Source: Deferribacterales bacterium Deferri_01 (GTDB lineage Bacteria > Chrysiogenota > Deferribacteres > Deferribacterales > Geovibrionaceae). Taken from it: a stretch of DNA of 64,000 nt. Below the pieces are notes generated by a model, which did not search any database, had not been told where the DNA came from, and saw only the letters and a list, made by a program, of their open reading frames with translations. A program made the translations under genes and the position numbers. The DNA lies in NCBI GenBank assembly GCA_001603805.1, contig LUZY01000010.1, positions 62,001 through 126,000 of the forward strand. The letters run 5' to 3'. Position 1 is the first letter of the stretch; every line of letters begins with the position of its first letter. Below, piece by piece: positions 9,825 to 18,336 of this stretch.

Positions 9825-10550
9825 TTAAAGGATCTGGCTCAAAAACTTTTTAAGCCTTTCATTCTGCGGGTTGTTGTAAATTTCCTCAGGGGTGTTTTCC
9901 TCAATTTTAAGCCCTTCATCCATAAAGACAACACGGTCAGCCACTTCACGGGCAAAGCCCATTTCATGAGTGACAACAACCATTGTCATCCCTTCTCTGG
10001 CAAGGGTTTTGATAACATCAAGCACTTCACCTATCATTTCCGGATCAAGGGCACTTGTGGGTTCATCAAAAAGCATAACCTTGGGGTGCATAGCAAGGGC
10101 ACGGGCTATTGCCACCCTTTGCTGCTGTCCGCCGGAAAGCTGTGACGGGTAGCTGTCTCTCTTATCTGCCAGACCAACTTTCGCAAGCAGACTCTCGGCG
10201 ATTTTAACAGCCTCCGCTTCCTTCATCTTTTTAACTTTCAAAGGAGCAAGGGTGATATTGCCCAGCACTGTTTTATGGGGAAAAAGGTTAAAGCTCTGAA
10301 AAACCATGCCAACATCCTCACGGAGTTTGTTGATATTGGTTTTAGGGTGAGTGAGCGAATTTCCGTCTATTTCAATCTCTCCCTGAGTAACATTCTCAAG
10401 GAGGTTAAGAGTTCTCAGCATTGTGGATTTGCCTGAACCGGAAGGACCGATGATAACCACCACCTCTCCCTGGGCTACATCCAGATCGACCCCTTTAAGC
10501 GCCTGAACGCCGTTGGGATATGTTTTAAAAACTTCTCTTGCTTTAATCAT
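9825..10550 (-). CDS. glnQ: Polar amino-acid ABC transporter ATP-binding protein
   Basis: The ATPase of an amino-acid importer. It has the Walker A motif [10 protein letters not shown]-loop [13 protein letters not shown] signature [15 protein letters not shown], Walker [15 protein letters not shown] and H-loop VVTHEMGFA, all typical of the GlnQ/HisP family. I take the ATG at 10550 ([14 protein letters not shown]) because GGGAGG lies seven bases upstream; a start at 10568 would overlap the permease gene and lacks such a site. It energises uptake by the permease and binding protein encoded just upstream in the same operon. Substrate (glutamine, glutamate or another polar amino acid) is not resolved. 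Confidence 0.94.
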   Translation of the reverse strand: MIKAREVFKTYPNGVQALKGVDLDVAQGEVVVIIGPSGSGKSTMLRTLNLLENVTQGEIEIDGNSLTHPKTNINKLREDVGMVFQSFNLFPHKTVLGNITLAPLKVKKMKEAEAVKIAESLLAKVGLADKRDSYPSQLSGGQQQRVAIARALAMHPKVMLFDEPTSALDPEMIGEVLDVIKTLAREGMTMVVVTHEMGFAREVADRVVFMDEGLKIEENTPEEIYNNPQNERLKKFLSQIL

Positions 10551-10564
10551 TTGTGTGCCTCCCG

Positions 10565-11509
10565 TCAATCACTGCTTGCCATTTTCTTTTCAAGTTTCTG
10601 CACCAGAACAGAAAGACCTGATGTCAGCACAAGATAAAGAAGCGCAACGGTGAACCATGTTTCAAACGGGCTGAAGGTAGTGGCACTTACTTCCCTGCCT
10701 GCTTTGGTGAGATCCGTGATGGAGATGACGGACACAAGGGAAGAGTCCTTTATGAGAGAGATAAACTGCCCCGCCATTGGGGGAAGAGTTCTTTTCACAG
10801 CCTGCGGCAGCACGACATAAATCATCGCCTTGGTGTAGCTCATACCGAGGCTCCGGGCTGCCTCCATCTGTCCCTTATGGACGGACTGTATCCCCGCACG
10901 GACAATCTCCGCCACGTATGCTCCGGTGAAAACTGCGAGAGCAGCCACACCAGCAGTAAAGCGATCCAGAGACAGAACAGTTCCGATAAAAAAGTAGAAG
11001 ATAAATATCTGTACCAGAAGCGGAGTGCCTCTGATAAGCTCAACATAAAGGATGGAGAGCTTTTTAAACATCGGGTTGCTCGAAATTCTGGCAAGACCGG
11101 CAAAAACACCGATTATGACAGCGAAGATAATAGAAAAGAAGGATATTTGAAGTGTGGTGGCAAGCCCGATAAGAAGCGGACCTGCCTTCCACGATTTATT
11201 TACGGCAACAATGTGCCCCTTCAGAACGGTATCTCCGTCACCCAGCCTGCTTGTCTGCGGCTTTTCAACAACGAAGGGGTCTCCTCCGCCGTCGGGGATA
11301 ATGCTTATTCTGCCTTTTTCAACAGCTGCCCTGCCGTCGAAAGGAGCTTTTACCGTTTCCTCCGCAGAATATATAATAAACTGCGGTATCCTGTTCCAGC
11401 GCCATTTATAGTCGATTTTCAGCGTTGCGGCATACAAACCGACCAACGCCGCAGCAATCAGCATATAAAACGCTATATTCCAGATAAGGTTTTTTCCTGA
11501 ACGGGTCAC
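10565..11509 (-). CDS. Polar amino-acid ABC transporter permease with N-terminal insert
   Basis: This 314-residue inner-membrane permease belongs to the HisM/GlnP family. The C-terminal 215 residues carry the usual five membrane segments and the EAA loop ([25 protein letters not shown]) that contacts the ATPase. It is longer than the usual about 220 residues. After a first membrane helix (residues 9-30) comes an about 85-residue probably periplasmic insert before the transport domain begins near residue 108 ([14 protein letters not shown]). Gene order is binding protein, permease, ATPase, with 14-16 bp gaps, so it is one operon. A single permease gene implies a homodimeric pore. Confidence 0.92.
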   Translation of the reverse strand: MTRSGKNLIWNIAFYMLIAAALVGLYAATLKIDYKWRWNRIPQFIIYSAEETVKAPFDGRAAVEKGRISIIPDGGGDPFVVEKPQTSRLGDGDTVLKGHIVAVNKSWKAGPLLIGLATTLQISFFSIIFAVIIGVFAGLARISSNPMFKKLSILYVELIRGTPLLVQIFIFYFFIGTVLSLDRFTAGVAALAVFTGAYVAEIVRAGIQSVHKGQMEAARSLGMSYTKAMIYVVLPQAVKRTLPPMAGQFISLIKDSSLVSVISITDLTKAGREVSATTFSPFETWFTVALLYLVLTSGLSVLVQKLEKKMASSD

Positions 11510-11525
11510 TACTGCCTACTCCGTA

Positions 11526-12362
11526 TTATTCCTGTACGTCTTTAAGCCAGTCGCTGGAGAGGAACCATTTGTTATATGTGTCCTCATAGAAACCGTCGCC
11601 TTTAACCTGAGCGAGGAAGTTGTTCAGCCAGTTCATGAAATCATAGTCGCCTTTTCTGATCGCCCATGCGAGTGGCTCGTAAGTGAAGGGATCATCAAGA
11701 AAAACAAGGTTTTCACTGTTCTGAGAGTAGAAAGATGCGTTGTAGGGAAGGTCATAAACAAAAGCATCTGCTTTGCCGTTGATAACTTCCATAACAGCTT
11801 CCTGCTCTGTTTCAAACAGTCTGATTGTTGCATTGGGCATATATCTCTTAGTGGCATAATCAGCGGTAACTCCGAGTTTTGTGGAGATTATGTATTTAGG
11901 GTCGTTAAGATCTTTGTAGCTTTTTATTACGTCAGCGTGTTTCTTGTGTATAAGAATAGTCTGACCGATTGTAATGTAGGGGTTTGCAAAGTTAACCTGA
12001 ATATTTCTTTCAGGAGTGATTGTCATGCCTGACATGATGATGTCAAATTTCTTTGTGAGCAGTGAAGGGATGATGCCGTCCCATGCTGTGTTAACAAGAA
12101 CAAGCTTAACTCCGAGGTCTTTAGCCATTCTTTCAGCCATATCCACATCGAAACCAACTATATCGCCCTGTTTGTTTTTGAGTTCAAAGGGCATATAGCC
12201 TGCTTCAAGACCAACGTGAAGTTCGCCTCTTTTCACTATTTCATCAAGAACAGATGTCGCCGCAGCGGGCGCAGCAGCCCCTGAAGCATCGGCCTCTTTT
12301 TTTTCAGATGAGCAGGCAAAGCTCATCACCATTACGGCAAGAATTACCAGTAATTTTTTCAT
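11526..12362 (-). CDS. Amino-acid ABC transporter substrate-binding lipoprotein
   Basis: The 278-residue protein starts MKKLLVILAVMVMSFACSSE. A lipobox with Cys17 indicates a lipoprotein, followed by an Ala-rich linker. The rest is an SBP_bac_3 fold: ELHVGLEAGYMPFELKNKQGDIVGFDVDMAE, then the MSGMTITPERN hinge segment and the DAFVYDLPYN region. It captures a polar amino acid in the periplasm and delivers it to the permease encoded 16 bp downstream. It starts 10 bp after a small zinc-ribbon gene, so that gene is probably the first of the operon. Confidence 0.93.
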   Translation of the reverse strand: MKKLLVILAVMVMSFACSSEKKEADASGAAAPAAATSVLDEIVKRGELHVGLEAGYMPFELKNKQGDIVGFDVDMAERMAKDLGVKLVLVNTAWDGIIPSLLTKKFDIIMSGMTITPERNIQVNFANPYITIGQTILIHKKHADVIKSYKDLNDPKYIISTKLGVTADYATKRYMPNATIRLFETEQEAVMEVINGKADAFVYDLPYNASFYSQNSENLVFLDDPFTYEPLAWAIRKGDYDFMNWLNNFLAQVKGDGFYEDTYNKWFLSSDWLKDVQE

Positions 12363-12372
12363 ATTACTCCTC

Positions 12373-12543
12373 CTAATAGGATTTTCCTTCTTCGAGAATT
12401 TCTGAAATAATCATGTTGGAGCCGCATTCGGGACATTTGCCGATCTGCTCTTTAGGGATGTATTTGATCTGGGTAAACTCGCACTTGGGACACTTAACTT
12501 CGACGGCCTGAACCTTTTCGGAATCTGAATCCTTTTTACTCAT
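12373..12543 (-). CDS. Small two-CxxC zinc-ribbon protein
   Basis: The 56-residue protein reads MSKKDSDSEKVQAVEVKCPK and onward, with two CPxC knuckles (CPKC, then CPEC about 18 residues later). This is a rubredoxin- or zinc-ribbon-like treble fold. I chose the ATG at 12543 because GGGAG lies just upstream, whereas the longer open frame reads through low-quality hydrophobic sequence. It is 10 bp upstream of the binding-protein gene on the same strand and so likely shares its transcript. I do not recognise a specific family. A zinc-binding regulatory or chaperone role is only a guess. Confidence 0.65.
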   Translation of the reverse strand: MSKKDSDSEKVQAVEVKCPKCEFTQIKYIPKEQIGKCPECGSNMIISEILEEGKSY

Positions 12544-12722
12544 CCCTGAAACTCCCTTAAATAAATTGGTCTTACCCCTGTAAAAACTGCATAGTATAAT
12601 AAAACTGTTAAAAAATAAAGCTAATTGTGGCATAACACCTGATGTCTGTAGCATAACACAGTTCAAGGAGCCTTAAAATTAAACTGATAAAAAAACTTCT
12701 GCGAATCGGCGGAAGACCCACT

Positions 12723-13349
12723 ATGGAGAAAGGTGCGGAAGCTCTTGAGGAAAAGAATTTTTCCAAGGCATACCGCATATTTTCAACCCTTGCGGATGAG
12801 AATATACCTGAAGCTGTGTTTGCTCTGGGGACAATGTATGAAAACGGATTCGGTCTTCCCCACGATCTGAGGCGTGCCCTTAAGCTGTATATAGCCTCTG
12901 CCAAAAGGGGCGTTAATGAAGGGGCATACAGGGCGGCAATGATACTGATAAAGGGAGATACGGGGCATAAAGACCCTCTGCTGGCTGTGAAACTTCTTGA
13001 GGAAGCGGCGGAAAGAGGGCACGACAGAGCGCAGTATAAGCTCGGATTCTATTATCAGTCGGCAAAGCATGTTCTGAGAGACTACGATAAAAGCTTTGAT
13101 TACTACCATAGGGCGGCTGTACAGGGAAATGCAGAAGCGCAAAACAAGCTGGGACTAATGCATGCAGCGGGTAAAGGGACGATGAAAAACTATGAAGAAG
13201 CGGTCAGATGGCTCACAATGGCGGCAGGTCAGCGCCACCCGGAAGCTCTTTATAACCTCGCCTGTATGTATCACGAGGGAAAAGGGGTAAAGGCGGATCT
13301 GAAAAAAGCTGTCCGCCTGTTCAAACTCGCCGCAAAAGCATATGGTTAA
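12723..13349 (+). CDS. Sel1-like repeat protein
   Basis: The 208-residue product is built of tandem Sel1-like (SLR, TPR-related) repeats, for example AVFALGTMYENGFGLPHDLRRALKLY, AQNKLGLMHAAGKGT and ALYNLACMYHEGKGV, each about 36 residues. Such proteins act as scaffolds for protein contacts. No signal peptide is visible from the ATG at 12723. The same frame is open upstream to an ATT at 12678 that sits seven bases after a perfect AAGGAG, whereas the ATG has only a weak GGAAG. The true start may therefore be a rare ATT or CTG codon adding about 15 residues (IKLIKKLLRIGGRPT). The gene converges on dnaA. Confidence 0.85.
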   Translation: MEKGAEALEEKNFSKAYRIFSTLADENIPEAVFALGTMYENGFGLPHDLRRALKLYIASAKRGVNEGAYRAAMILIKGDTGHKDPLLAVKLLEEAAERGHDRAQYKLGFYYQSAKHVLRDYDKSFDYYHRAAVQGNAEAQNKLGLMHAAGKGTMKNYEEAVRWLTMAAGQRHPEALYNLACMYHEGKGVKADLKKAVRLFKLAAKAYG

Positions 13350-13384
13350 TCTGCGCCGGCAATGGCGATATACTATCTGAACTG

Positions 13385-14722
13385 TTATGAGTAAAGACTC
13401 TTTTCCAGCGTGGCTATAATCTCCTGAATTTCTTTATCTTCTTTGCTTTTCTTCTCGATGGACTGAACAGAGTGCAGAACAGTGGAGTGGTCTCTCCCTC
13501 CGAACAGCTCACCCACTTCCTGCAAGGAAATGTTCAGCTTATTACGGAGTATATACATTGCGATCTGGCGGGGAAGCGAGATGCTTTTCGTACGCTTCTT
13601 TGACTTGAGGTCGCTCATCTTCACATTGAAATAGCCTGTAACCGCATCGATAATATTGTCTTCCGTCACCATTTTATCCTTGCGTACCAAAAATTTATCC
13701 AGCGATTTCCTCGCAAGGGCGATACTCAGCGGTTCGTTATGGAAGGATGCGTATGCGCTTAAACGCACCAATGCACCGATAAGCTCCCTGATATTTTCGG
13801 TCTTAATATTTTCCGCAAGGAAAATACCAAGCTCGTCAGACAGTTTCAGCCCCATAATATCCGCACGCTTCATTATGATAGCTGCTTTTTCCTCCGTTGA
13901 CGGAGCCTGAATATCTGCTATGAGTCCCCATGCGAAGCGGCTTCTCATTCGTTCTTCAAGATCGGGTATCTCACTTGGGGTCTTGTCGCTGGTAAGAATA
14001 ATCTGTTTCTGTGATTCATAAAGCGTGTTGAATGTGTAAAAGAACTCTTCCGTGCTGCGCTGTTTCCCAGCAAGGAACTGCACATCATCAAAAAGAAGCA
14101 TATCTATATTGCGGTATTTGCTCCTGAATTCGTCCATTTTCTTTGTTTTAAGAGACTGAATCATCTCATTGGTAAATGTTTCTGATGTTATGTAAAGCAC
14201 TTTCAGTTTAGGAAATTTTTCCATAATTCTGTTTCCGGCCGCCTGCATGAGGTGAGTCTTCCCCAAACCAACACCGCCATATATAAAAAGAGGGTTATAC
14301 ATTTGGAAATGCCCTTCGGAAACAGCAAGACATGCCGCATGGGAAAACTGGTTTGAGCTTCCCACGACAAAGTTTTCAAAAATATAGTCTCTGTTAAGGT
14401 TTGATGTTGCAGGAATCCTGTAGTCAGACACGGGAGCAGAGGCAGTCACAACCGGAGATGCCGCCTGAGCCTTCGGGGCGTCACCCGTTATTATACGTAC
14501 ATCAGCATCAATGGAAAGCCCTTCCCTAAAAATTGTTCTCAGAGTATCGAGGTATTTCTCCTCAACCCAGTTTTTGTAAAACCTGTTGGGAGCCTGAAGG
14601 GTAATCAGATCCCCTCTCGCTTCAACCATCTGAAGGGGCTTTATCCATGTTGACACCACATCGTCAGAGCAGTGTTTCTTTGCTTCTTTGAGAACCTCTT
14701 CCCAGATCTTTACATCTTCCAT
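13385..14722 (-). CDS. dnaA: Chromosomal replication initiator DnaA
   Basis: A full-length DnaA. The N-terminal oligomerisation domain (residues 1-80) is followed by a short linker. The AAA+ domain has Walker A GGVGLGKTHL, Walker B LLFDDVQFLAG and sensor ILTSDKTPSEI. The C-terminal DNA-binding domain has the signature GGRDHSTVLHSVQSIEK. It opens oriC by binding DnaA boxes as an ATP-bound filament. A TTG at 14737 would add five residues; the ATG at 14722 (MEDVKIWEEVL) fits the family better. The usual dnaN-recF neighbours are absent; it sits between a Sel1 gene and an aminotransferase, and no DnaA-box cluster is visible next to it. Confidence 0.96.
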   Translation of the reverse strand: MEDVKIWEEVLKEAKKHCSDDVVSTWIKPLQMVEARGDLITLQAPNRFYKNWVEEKYLDTLRTIFREGLSIDADVRIITGDAPKAQAASPVVTASAPVSDYRIPATSNLNRDYIFENFVVGSSNQFSHAACLAVSEGHFQMYNPLFIYGGVGLGKTHLMQAAGNRIMEKFPKLKVLYITSETFTNEMIQSLKTKKMDEFRSKYRNIDMLLFDDVQFLAGKQRSTEEFFYTFNTLYESQKQIILTSDKTPSEIPDLEERMRSRFAWGLIADIQAPSTEEKAAIIMKRADIMGLKLSDELGIFLAENIKTENIRELIGALVRLSAYASFHNEPLSIALARKSLDKFLVRKDKMVTEDNIIDAVTGYFNVKMSDLKSKKRTKSISLPRQIAMYILRNKLNISLQEVGELFGGRDHSTVLHSVQSIEKKSKEDKEIQEIIATLEKSLYS

Positions 14723-14832
14723 ATATCGCAATTCCAATAATAAATTTTCTTAAACCCTGTACCGGATAATAACAGATGAGAGCATCTAAACAGTATAGGG
14801 CTTTTTACGCTCCCCGAAAAGGGTTAATAGAC

Positions 14833-14872
14833 AAAAAATACTGCGAAGCCCTTCCGGAAAACTCCGCAGTAT
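14833..14872 (-). terminator. Terminator after the aminotransferase gene
   Basis: ATACTGCG pairs with CGCAGTAT around a CTTCCGGAA-containing loop. On the minus strand it is followed by TTTTTTG. It sits downstream of the aminotransferase stop at 14923 and upstream of dnaA, so dnaA should have its own promoter in 14723-14832. Confidence 0.7.
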
Positions 14873-14922
14873 CTATATGCTGTTTAAGTTAAAAAACCCC
14901 GCTTATGCAGCGGATGCAAACT

Positions 14923-16227
14923 TTACTTTGCGGATTCTACATATTCCACAATCTTTTCTGCAAGTTTGCGCACCATAAACTCGAACCTGTCCGCATCACG
15001 CTCAAGGAGAGTCATACGGAAGCCGGGCTTGCTGGTGAAGAAAGAAGTAAGCGGAACAACACAGATACCTGTGGCTCCGAGCAGATAATACACAAAACGC
15101 TTGTCGTTTTCTATACTTGAGCCTGTGATGCTCTCCACATAGTGCCTCACATCATCATTTTCGATGTGCAGTTTCTGTTTGGGGTTGAGAACAGCCTCGT
15201 TAAAAACAACGGACATGTAGAATGCTCCGTTTGTTCTGTTCACAACAACATAGGGAATATCACGGAGAATGCTGTAGGCAATATTTGAAAGTTTTTCGTA
15301 GTGCTTTATCTTTTCAGCGAGATAAGGCTTGTAGTTAGGGTGTGACATTATACGGGGAATAGACATCTGAGGAAAAGTTGTGGAACATACTTCAGACATC
15401 TTCTGCGTAAGAATAGCGTCCACATATCTCTGGAAAGCAGGGTCTTTATCATAATTATAAACTTCAATCCAGCCGCATCTTGCGCCGGGCCAAGGGTATT
15501 CCTTGCTTATTCCCTTCATGCTTATTCCGGGAACATCGCCGATTATATCAGACAGAAGAACAGTTTTTGAGCCGTTGTATGACATGTTTGCGTATATTTC
15601 ATCAAAAACAAGCATCAGGTCATACTCTTTTGCAATGCGTACTATCTGCCTCAGCCCCTCTTCAGTGTGGACATAGCCCGTTGGGTTGTCAGGGTTGATG
15701 ACAAGTATGCCTACAATTGAGCGGAAGCTTCTCACCTTGCTCTCAAGCTCATCAAGATCAGGAGCCCAGTGCTTGTAAGGGTTCATCTGATATGTGTTTG
15801 GCGGGAAGGATGCGTGAAGCACCTCAGCCAGAAGGTGAGTGGAGTATGTGGGTTCGGGCATGATGATTCTCGCATCAACCCTTATTGCGCTGTATGATCT
15901 CGCTATGGCATCTCCCAGACCGTTGAAGAAGATGATATCTTCAGCGGTTATCTGCGCTCCGCCCCGTGCGTTAACCTGCTCTGCTATGTACTCTCTGGTT
16001 TCCAGAACACCCTTTGTAGGAGAATAGGCATAGGTGTTGTTGTCCATGATAATTTTTGCAAGTTCCTCTTTCATCCAGTCCGGAAGAACTTCGCCTTTGA
16101 CAATGGGATCGCCTATGTTTTCCCAGTAAATATCCACGCCTGCCTCACTGAGCTTGTTAGCAACACTTACAATATTGCGTATCTCGTAAGTCAGACCGTT
16201 TCCGCTTTTGGCAAGATCATACCTCAT
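14923..16227 (-). CDS. Pyridoxal-phosphate aminotransferase (class I/II)
   Basis: This 434-residue fold-type I aminotransferase has VINPDNPTGYVH for the Asn/Pro cofactor segment, MLVFDEIYANMSYNG for the pyridine-binding Asp, SMKGISKEYPWPGARCGW with the Schiff-base Lys, and a C-terminal GFRMTLLERD containing the substrate-carboxylate Arg. It resembles the aspartate/alanine aminotransferase branch that acts on small amino acids. The amino donor cannot be fixed from sequence alone. It is monocistronic, ending at a clear terminator. The protein is slightly longer than typical enzymes of about 400 residues, with an extra segment near residues 340-360. Confidence 0.9.
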   Translation of the reverse strand: MRYDLAKSGNGLTYEIRNIVSVANKLSEAGVDIYWENIGDPIVKGEVLPDWMKEELAKIIMDNNTYAYSPTKGVLETREYIAEQVNARGGAQITAEDIIFFNGLGDAIARSYSAIRVDARIIMPEPTYSTHLLAEVLHASFPPNTYQMNPYKHWAPDLDELESKVRSFRSIVGILVINPDNPTGYVHTEEGLRQIVRIAKEYDLMLVFDEIYANMSYNGSKTVLLSDIIGDVPGISMKGISKEYPWPGARCGWIEVYNYDKDPAFQRYVDAILTQKMSEVCSTTFPQMSIPRIMSHPNYKPYLAEKIKHYEKLSNIAYSILRDIPYVVVNRTNGAFYMSVVFNEAVLNPKQKLHIENDDVRHYVESITGSSIENDKRFVYYLLGATGICVVPLTSFFTSKPGFRMTLLERDADRFEFMVRKLAEKIVEYVESAK

Positions 16228-16375
16228 TAATTTACCCTCACATAATATGACCGCTGAATACCCGTTTTACGGGTAAATCATCGTTTATATAATAATATTT
16301 ATATACTTTCAATAAGCAGTTTGCCCTTTTAAAAAACATAACAGAAAGCTTATTTTCCGGCGTTTTTTTGACCAT

Positions 16376-16417
16376 AAAAACAAAAAAACGCCGCTGCCCA
16401 CGGTTGGGGAAACGGCG
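16376..16417 (-). terminator. Terminator of der
   Basis: On the minus strand CGCCG and inner CCCC pair with GGGC and CGGCG, followed by TTTTTTTGTTTTT. The T-run also pairs with a second T-run further downstream (16358-16369), giving a larger symmetric element. The 223-bp gap between the aminotransferase and der holds only this; the short open frame across it is not convincing. Confidence 0.75.
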
Positions 16418-16450
16418 CATTAAACTCTTTTACCTTTATACAAAAGAGGC

Positions 16451-17779
16451 TTAAGCTTCTTTCTTTTCGCCTCTTTGTCTTATGAACAGCTTTATGGGAA
16501 TTCCTTCAAACCCGAAGTACTCCCTTATTATATTCACAACAAATCGTTGGTAAGAAAAATGCACCGAATCAGCATAGTTTGCGAAGATAACAAATTGCGG
16601 CGGGCACGCCGCCGCCTGTGTCATGAAGTAGAGTTTCAGTCTTCTTCCCTTCACAACCGGAGGCTGATGGCGCTCGAGTGCAGCCTGAAGAACACGGTTC
16701 GCTTCTCCGGTTCCAACCCTTTTGGTATATTCCTTATAAAGCCCTTTAGCGGCCTCAAATATTTTATAGACATTCTTGCCGGACATTGCAGAAGCAAATA
16801 TAACAGGCGGGTTGTTAAGGAACTGGAGTTTATATTCTATATCATCTCTCAGAGCCTTGGCTGCCTCATCCTTATTTTCCACTGCGTCCCATTTGTTTAC
16901 TACGATGATCACCGGTCTGCCCGCTTCCCATGCGTCTGCTATGACCTTTACGTCACGCTCGTTCAGTCCTTCCAGCCCGTCAATAAGGCATACTGCTATA
17001 TCTGCACGGGAGACTGCGTCTTCCCAGCGGTAATAGCCGTATTTCTCTATTCTGTCCTTGAACATTACGGATTTCTTTCTGATTCCCGCCGTGTCAATAA
17101 GAACATACTTCTCACTGCCGTGTTCAAAAAGAGTATCAACAGCATCCCTTGTGGTACCGGGGATATCGGTCACTATCAGCCTTTCCTCGCCAAGCCAGCG
17201 GTTAATCATGCTGGACTTGCCCACGTTAGGGCGTCCGGTGACGATGAGCTTTATGCGCCCTTCATAGCTGAAGTCTTCCTCTTTTTCATCTTCCGGCAGA
17301 CGTGATATTATCTCATCCATAAGATCACCGACATTACGTCCGTGTGTTGCACTTATGGGAAAAACTTTTTCAACACCAAGCGAATAGAAATCGAGAGCAA
17401 GCATATCTGCCGATTCAGAGTCGATCTTATTTACAGCGACCATAAAGTCCTTCCCGCTTTCACGGAGAAGTCCGCAGACTATTTCATCAAGGGGGTGAAC
17501 ACCCTCACGCCCGTCAACCATGAGTATAAAGAAATCTGCCTCTTCAAGAGAATACATGAACTGACGCTGCATCTCTTTTTTTACAATCTCTTCCTTCATG
17601 TCATATCCGGCGGTGTCCACAACACGGAAACGCCTTCCGAGCCATTCGGCGGTAAATTCTATTCTGTCACGGGTTACGCCCGCCATGTCGTCCACGATGG
17701 CGATTCTTTGCCCCGCCAGTCTGTTAAAAAGTGTGGACTTGCCTACGTTCGGGCGTCCTATTATTCCGATTTTTTTCAT
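16451..17779 (-). CDS. der: Ribosome-associated GTPase Der (EngA)
   Basis: Der has two tandem GTPase domains and a C-terminal KH-like domain, all seen here in 442 residues. The first domain has GRPNVGKSTL, DTAGYD and NKID. The second, near residue 180, has GRPNVGKSSM, DTAGIRKK and NKWD. The C-terminal domain from about residue 350 ends in a basic tail. Der acts in 50S ribosomal subunit assembly. It is the last gene before a terminator; on its upstream side the hairpin repeat array 2 separates it from gltX, and the 5' end of the transcript may run through that array. Confidence 0.97.
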   Translation of the reverse strand: MKKIGIIGRPNVGKSTLFNRLAGQRIAIVDDMAGVTRDRIEFTAEWLGRRFRVVDTAGYDMKEEIVKKEMQRQFMYSLEEADFFILMVDGREGVHPLDEIVCGLLRESGKDFMVAVNKIDSESADMLALDFYSLGVEKVFPISATHGRNVGDLMDEIISRLPEDEKEEDFSYEGRIKLIVTGRPNVGKSSMINRWLGEERLIVTDIPGTTRDAVDTLFEHGSEKYVLIDTAGIRKKSVMFKDRIEKYGYYRWEDAVSRADIAVCLIDGLEGLNERDVKVIADAWEAGRPVIIVVNKWDAVENKDEAAKALRDDIEYKLQFLNNPPVIFASAMSGKNVYKIFEAAKGLYKEYTKRVGTGEANRVLQAALERHQPPVVKGRRLKLYFMTQAAACPPQFVIFANYADSVHFSYQRFVVNIIREYFGFEGIPIKLFIRQRGEKKEA

Positions 17780-17796
17780 TCCGATTCCTATCTTAA

Positions 17797-18315
17797 TCTA
17801 TAGTTCTGAAACGGTACATCCTGTCCGTTTCATCACACGCTCGCGGCGGTCTGAAACCGCCTTCGCTGCGCACGGCGCAACATCTTATCTTTATAATCCA
17901 AAATTTATCATCCTGAAAATTTTGGATACACGCTCGCGGCAGGCTGAACCTGCCTTCGCTGCGCACGGCGCAACTCCATCCGTGGAGTTGTATATCTATA
18001 TTAATTTTCAGTTTTAATCTATAGTTCTGAAACGGTACATCCTGTCCGTTTCATCACACGCTCGCGGCAGGCTGAACCTGCCTTCGCTGCGCACGGCGCA
18101 ACATCTTATCTTTATAATCCAAAATTTATCGTCCTGAAAATTTTGGATACACGCTCGCGGCGGTCTGAAACCGCCTTCGCTGCGCACGGCGCAACATCTT
18201 ATCTTTATAATCCAAAATTTATCGTCCTGAAAATTTTGGATACACGCTCGCGGCGGTCTGAAACCGCCTTCGCTGCGCACGGCGCAACTCCATCCATGGA
18301 GTTGTGTATATGGGT
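17797..18315 (+). repeat. Modular hairpin repeat array 2 (five core units)
   Basis: The 557-bp gap between der and gltX is filled by five cores at 17835-17880, 17928-17974, 18056-18102, 18149-18195 and 18242-18288. Each reads ACACGCTCGC, a hairpin, then CTTCGCTGCGCACGGCGCAAC. The hairpin is GGCGGT-CTGAA-ACCGCC in units 1, 4 and 5 and GGCAGG-CTGAA-CCTGCC in units 2 and 3, a paired change that keeps the stem. Between cores lie second-type hairpins with TCC loops: GAAACGG/CCGTTTC, CCAAAATTT/AAATTTTGG, and CAACTCCA/TGGAGTTG at 17971-17990 and 18285-18304. The open frames across it are repeat translations, not genes. Confidence 0.92.
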
Positions 18316-18336
18316 GGCTCACAGGCAAAAAGTAAT

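Noticed and set aside
14723-14922. oriC next to dnaA
   Set aside because: No TTATNCACA sites or AT-rich unwinding repeats are visible; the region holds a terminator and a short promoter space.
16238-16420. 60-codon frame between the aminotransferase and der
   Set aside because: It overlaps the der terminator, has no ribosome site and shows no protein-like composition.
17797-18315. CRISPR-like array (regular repeats)
   Set aside because: The units vary in length, the 'spacers' are hairpins repeated between units, and there are no cas genes.
18014-18328. Open frame with tandem CAVRSEGGFRPPRACI repeats, looking like a repeat protein
   Set aside because: It is a translation of the noncoding hairpin cores; the same happens in arrays 3 and 4, in different frames, with no ribosome site.
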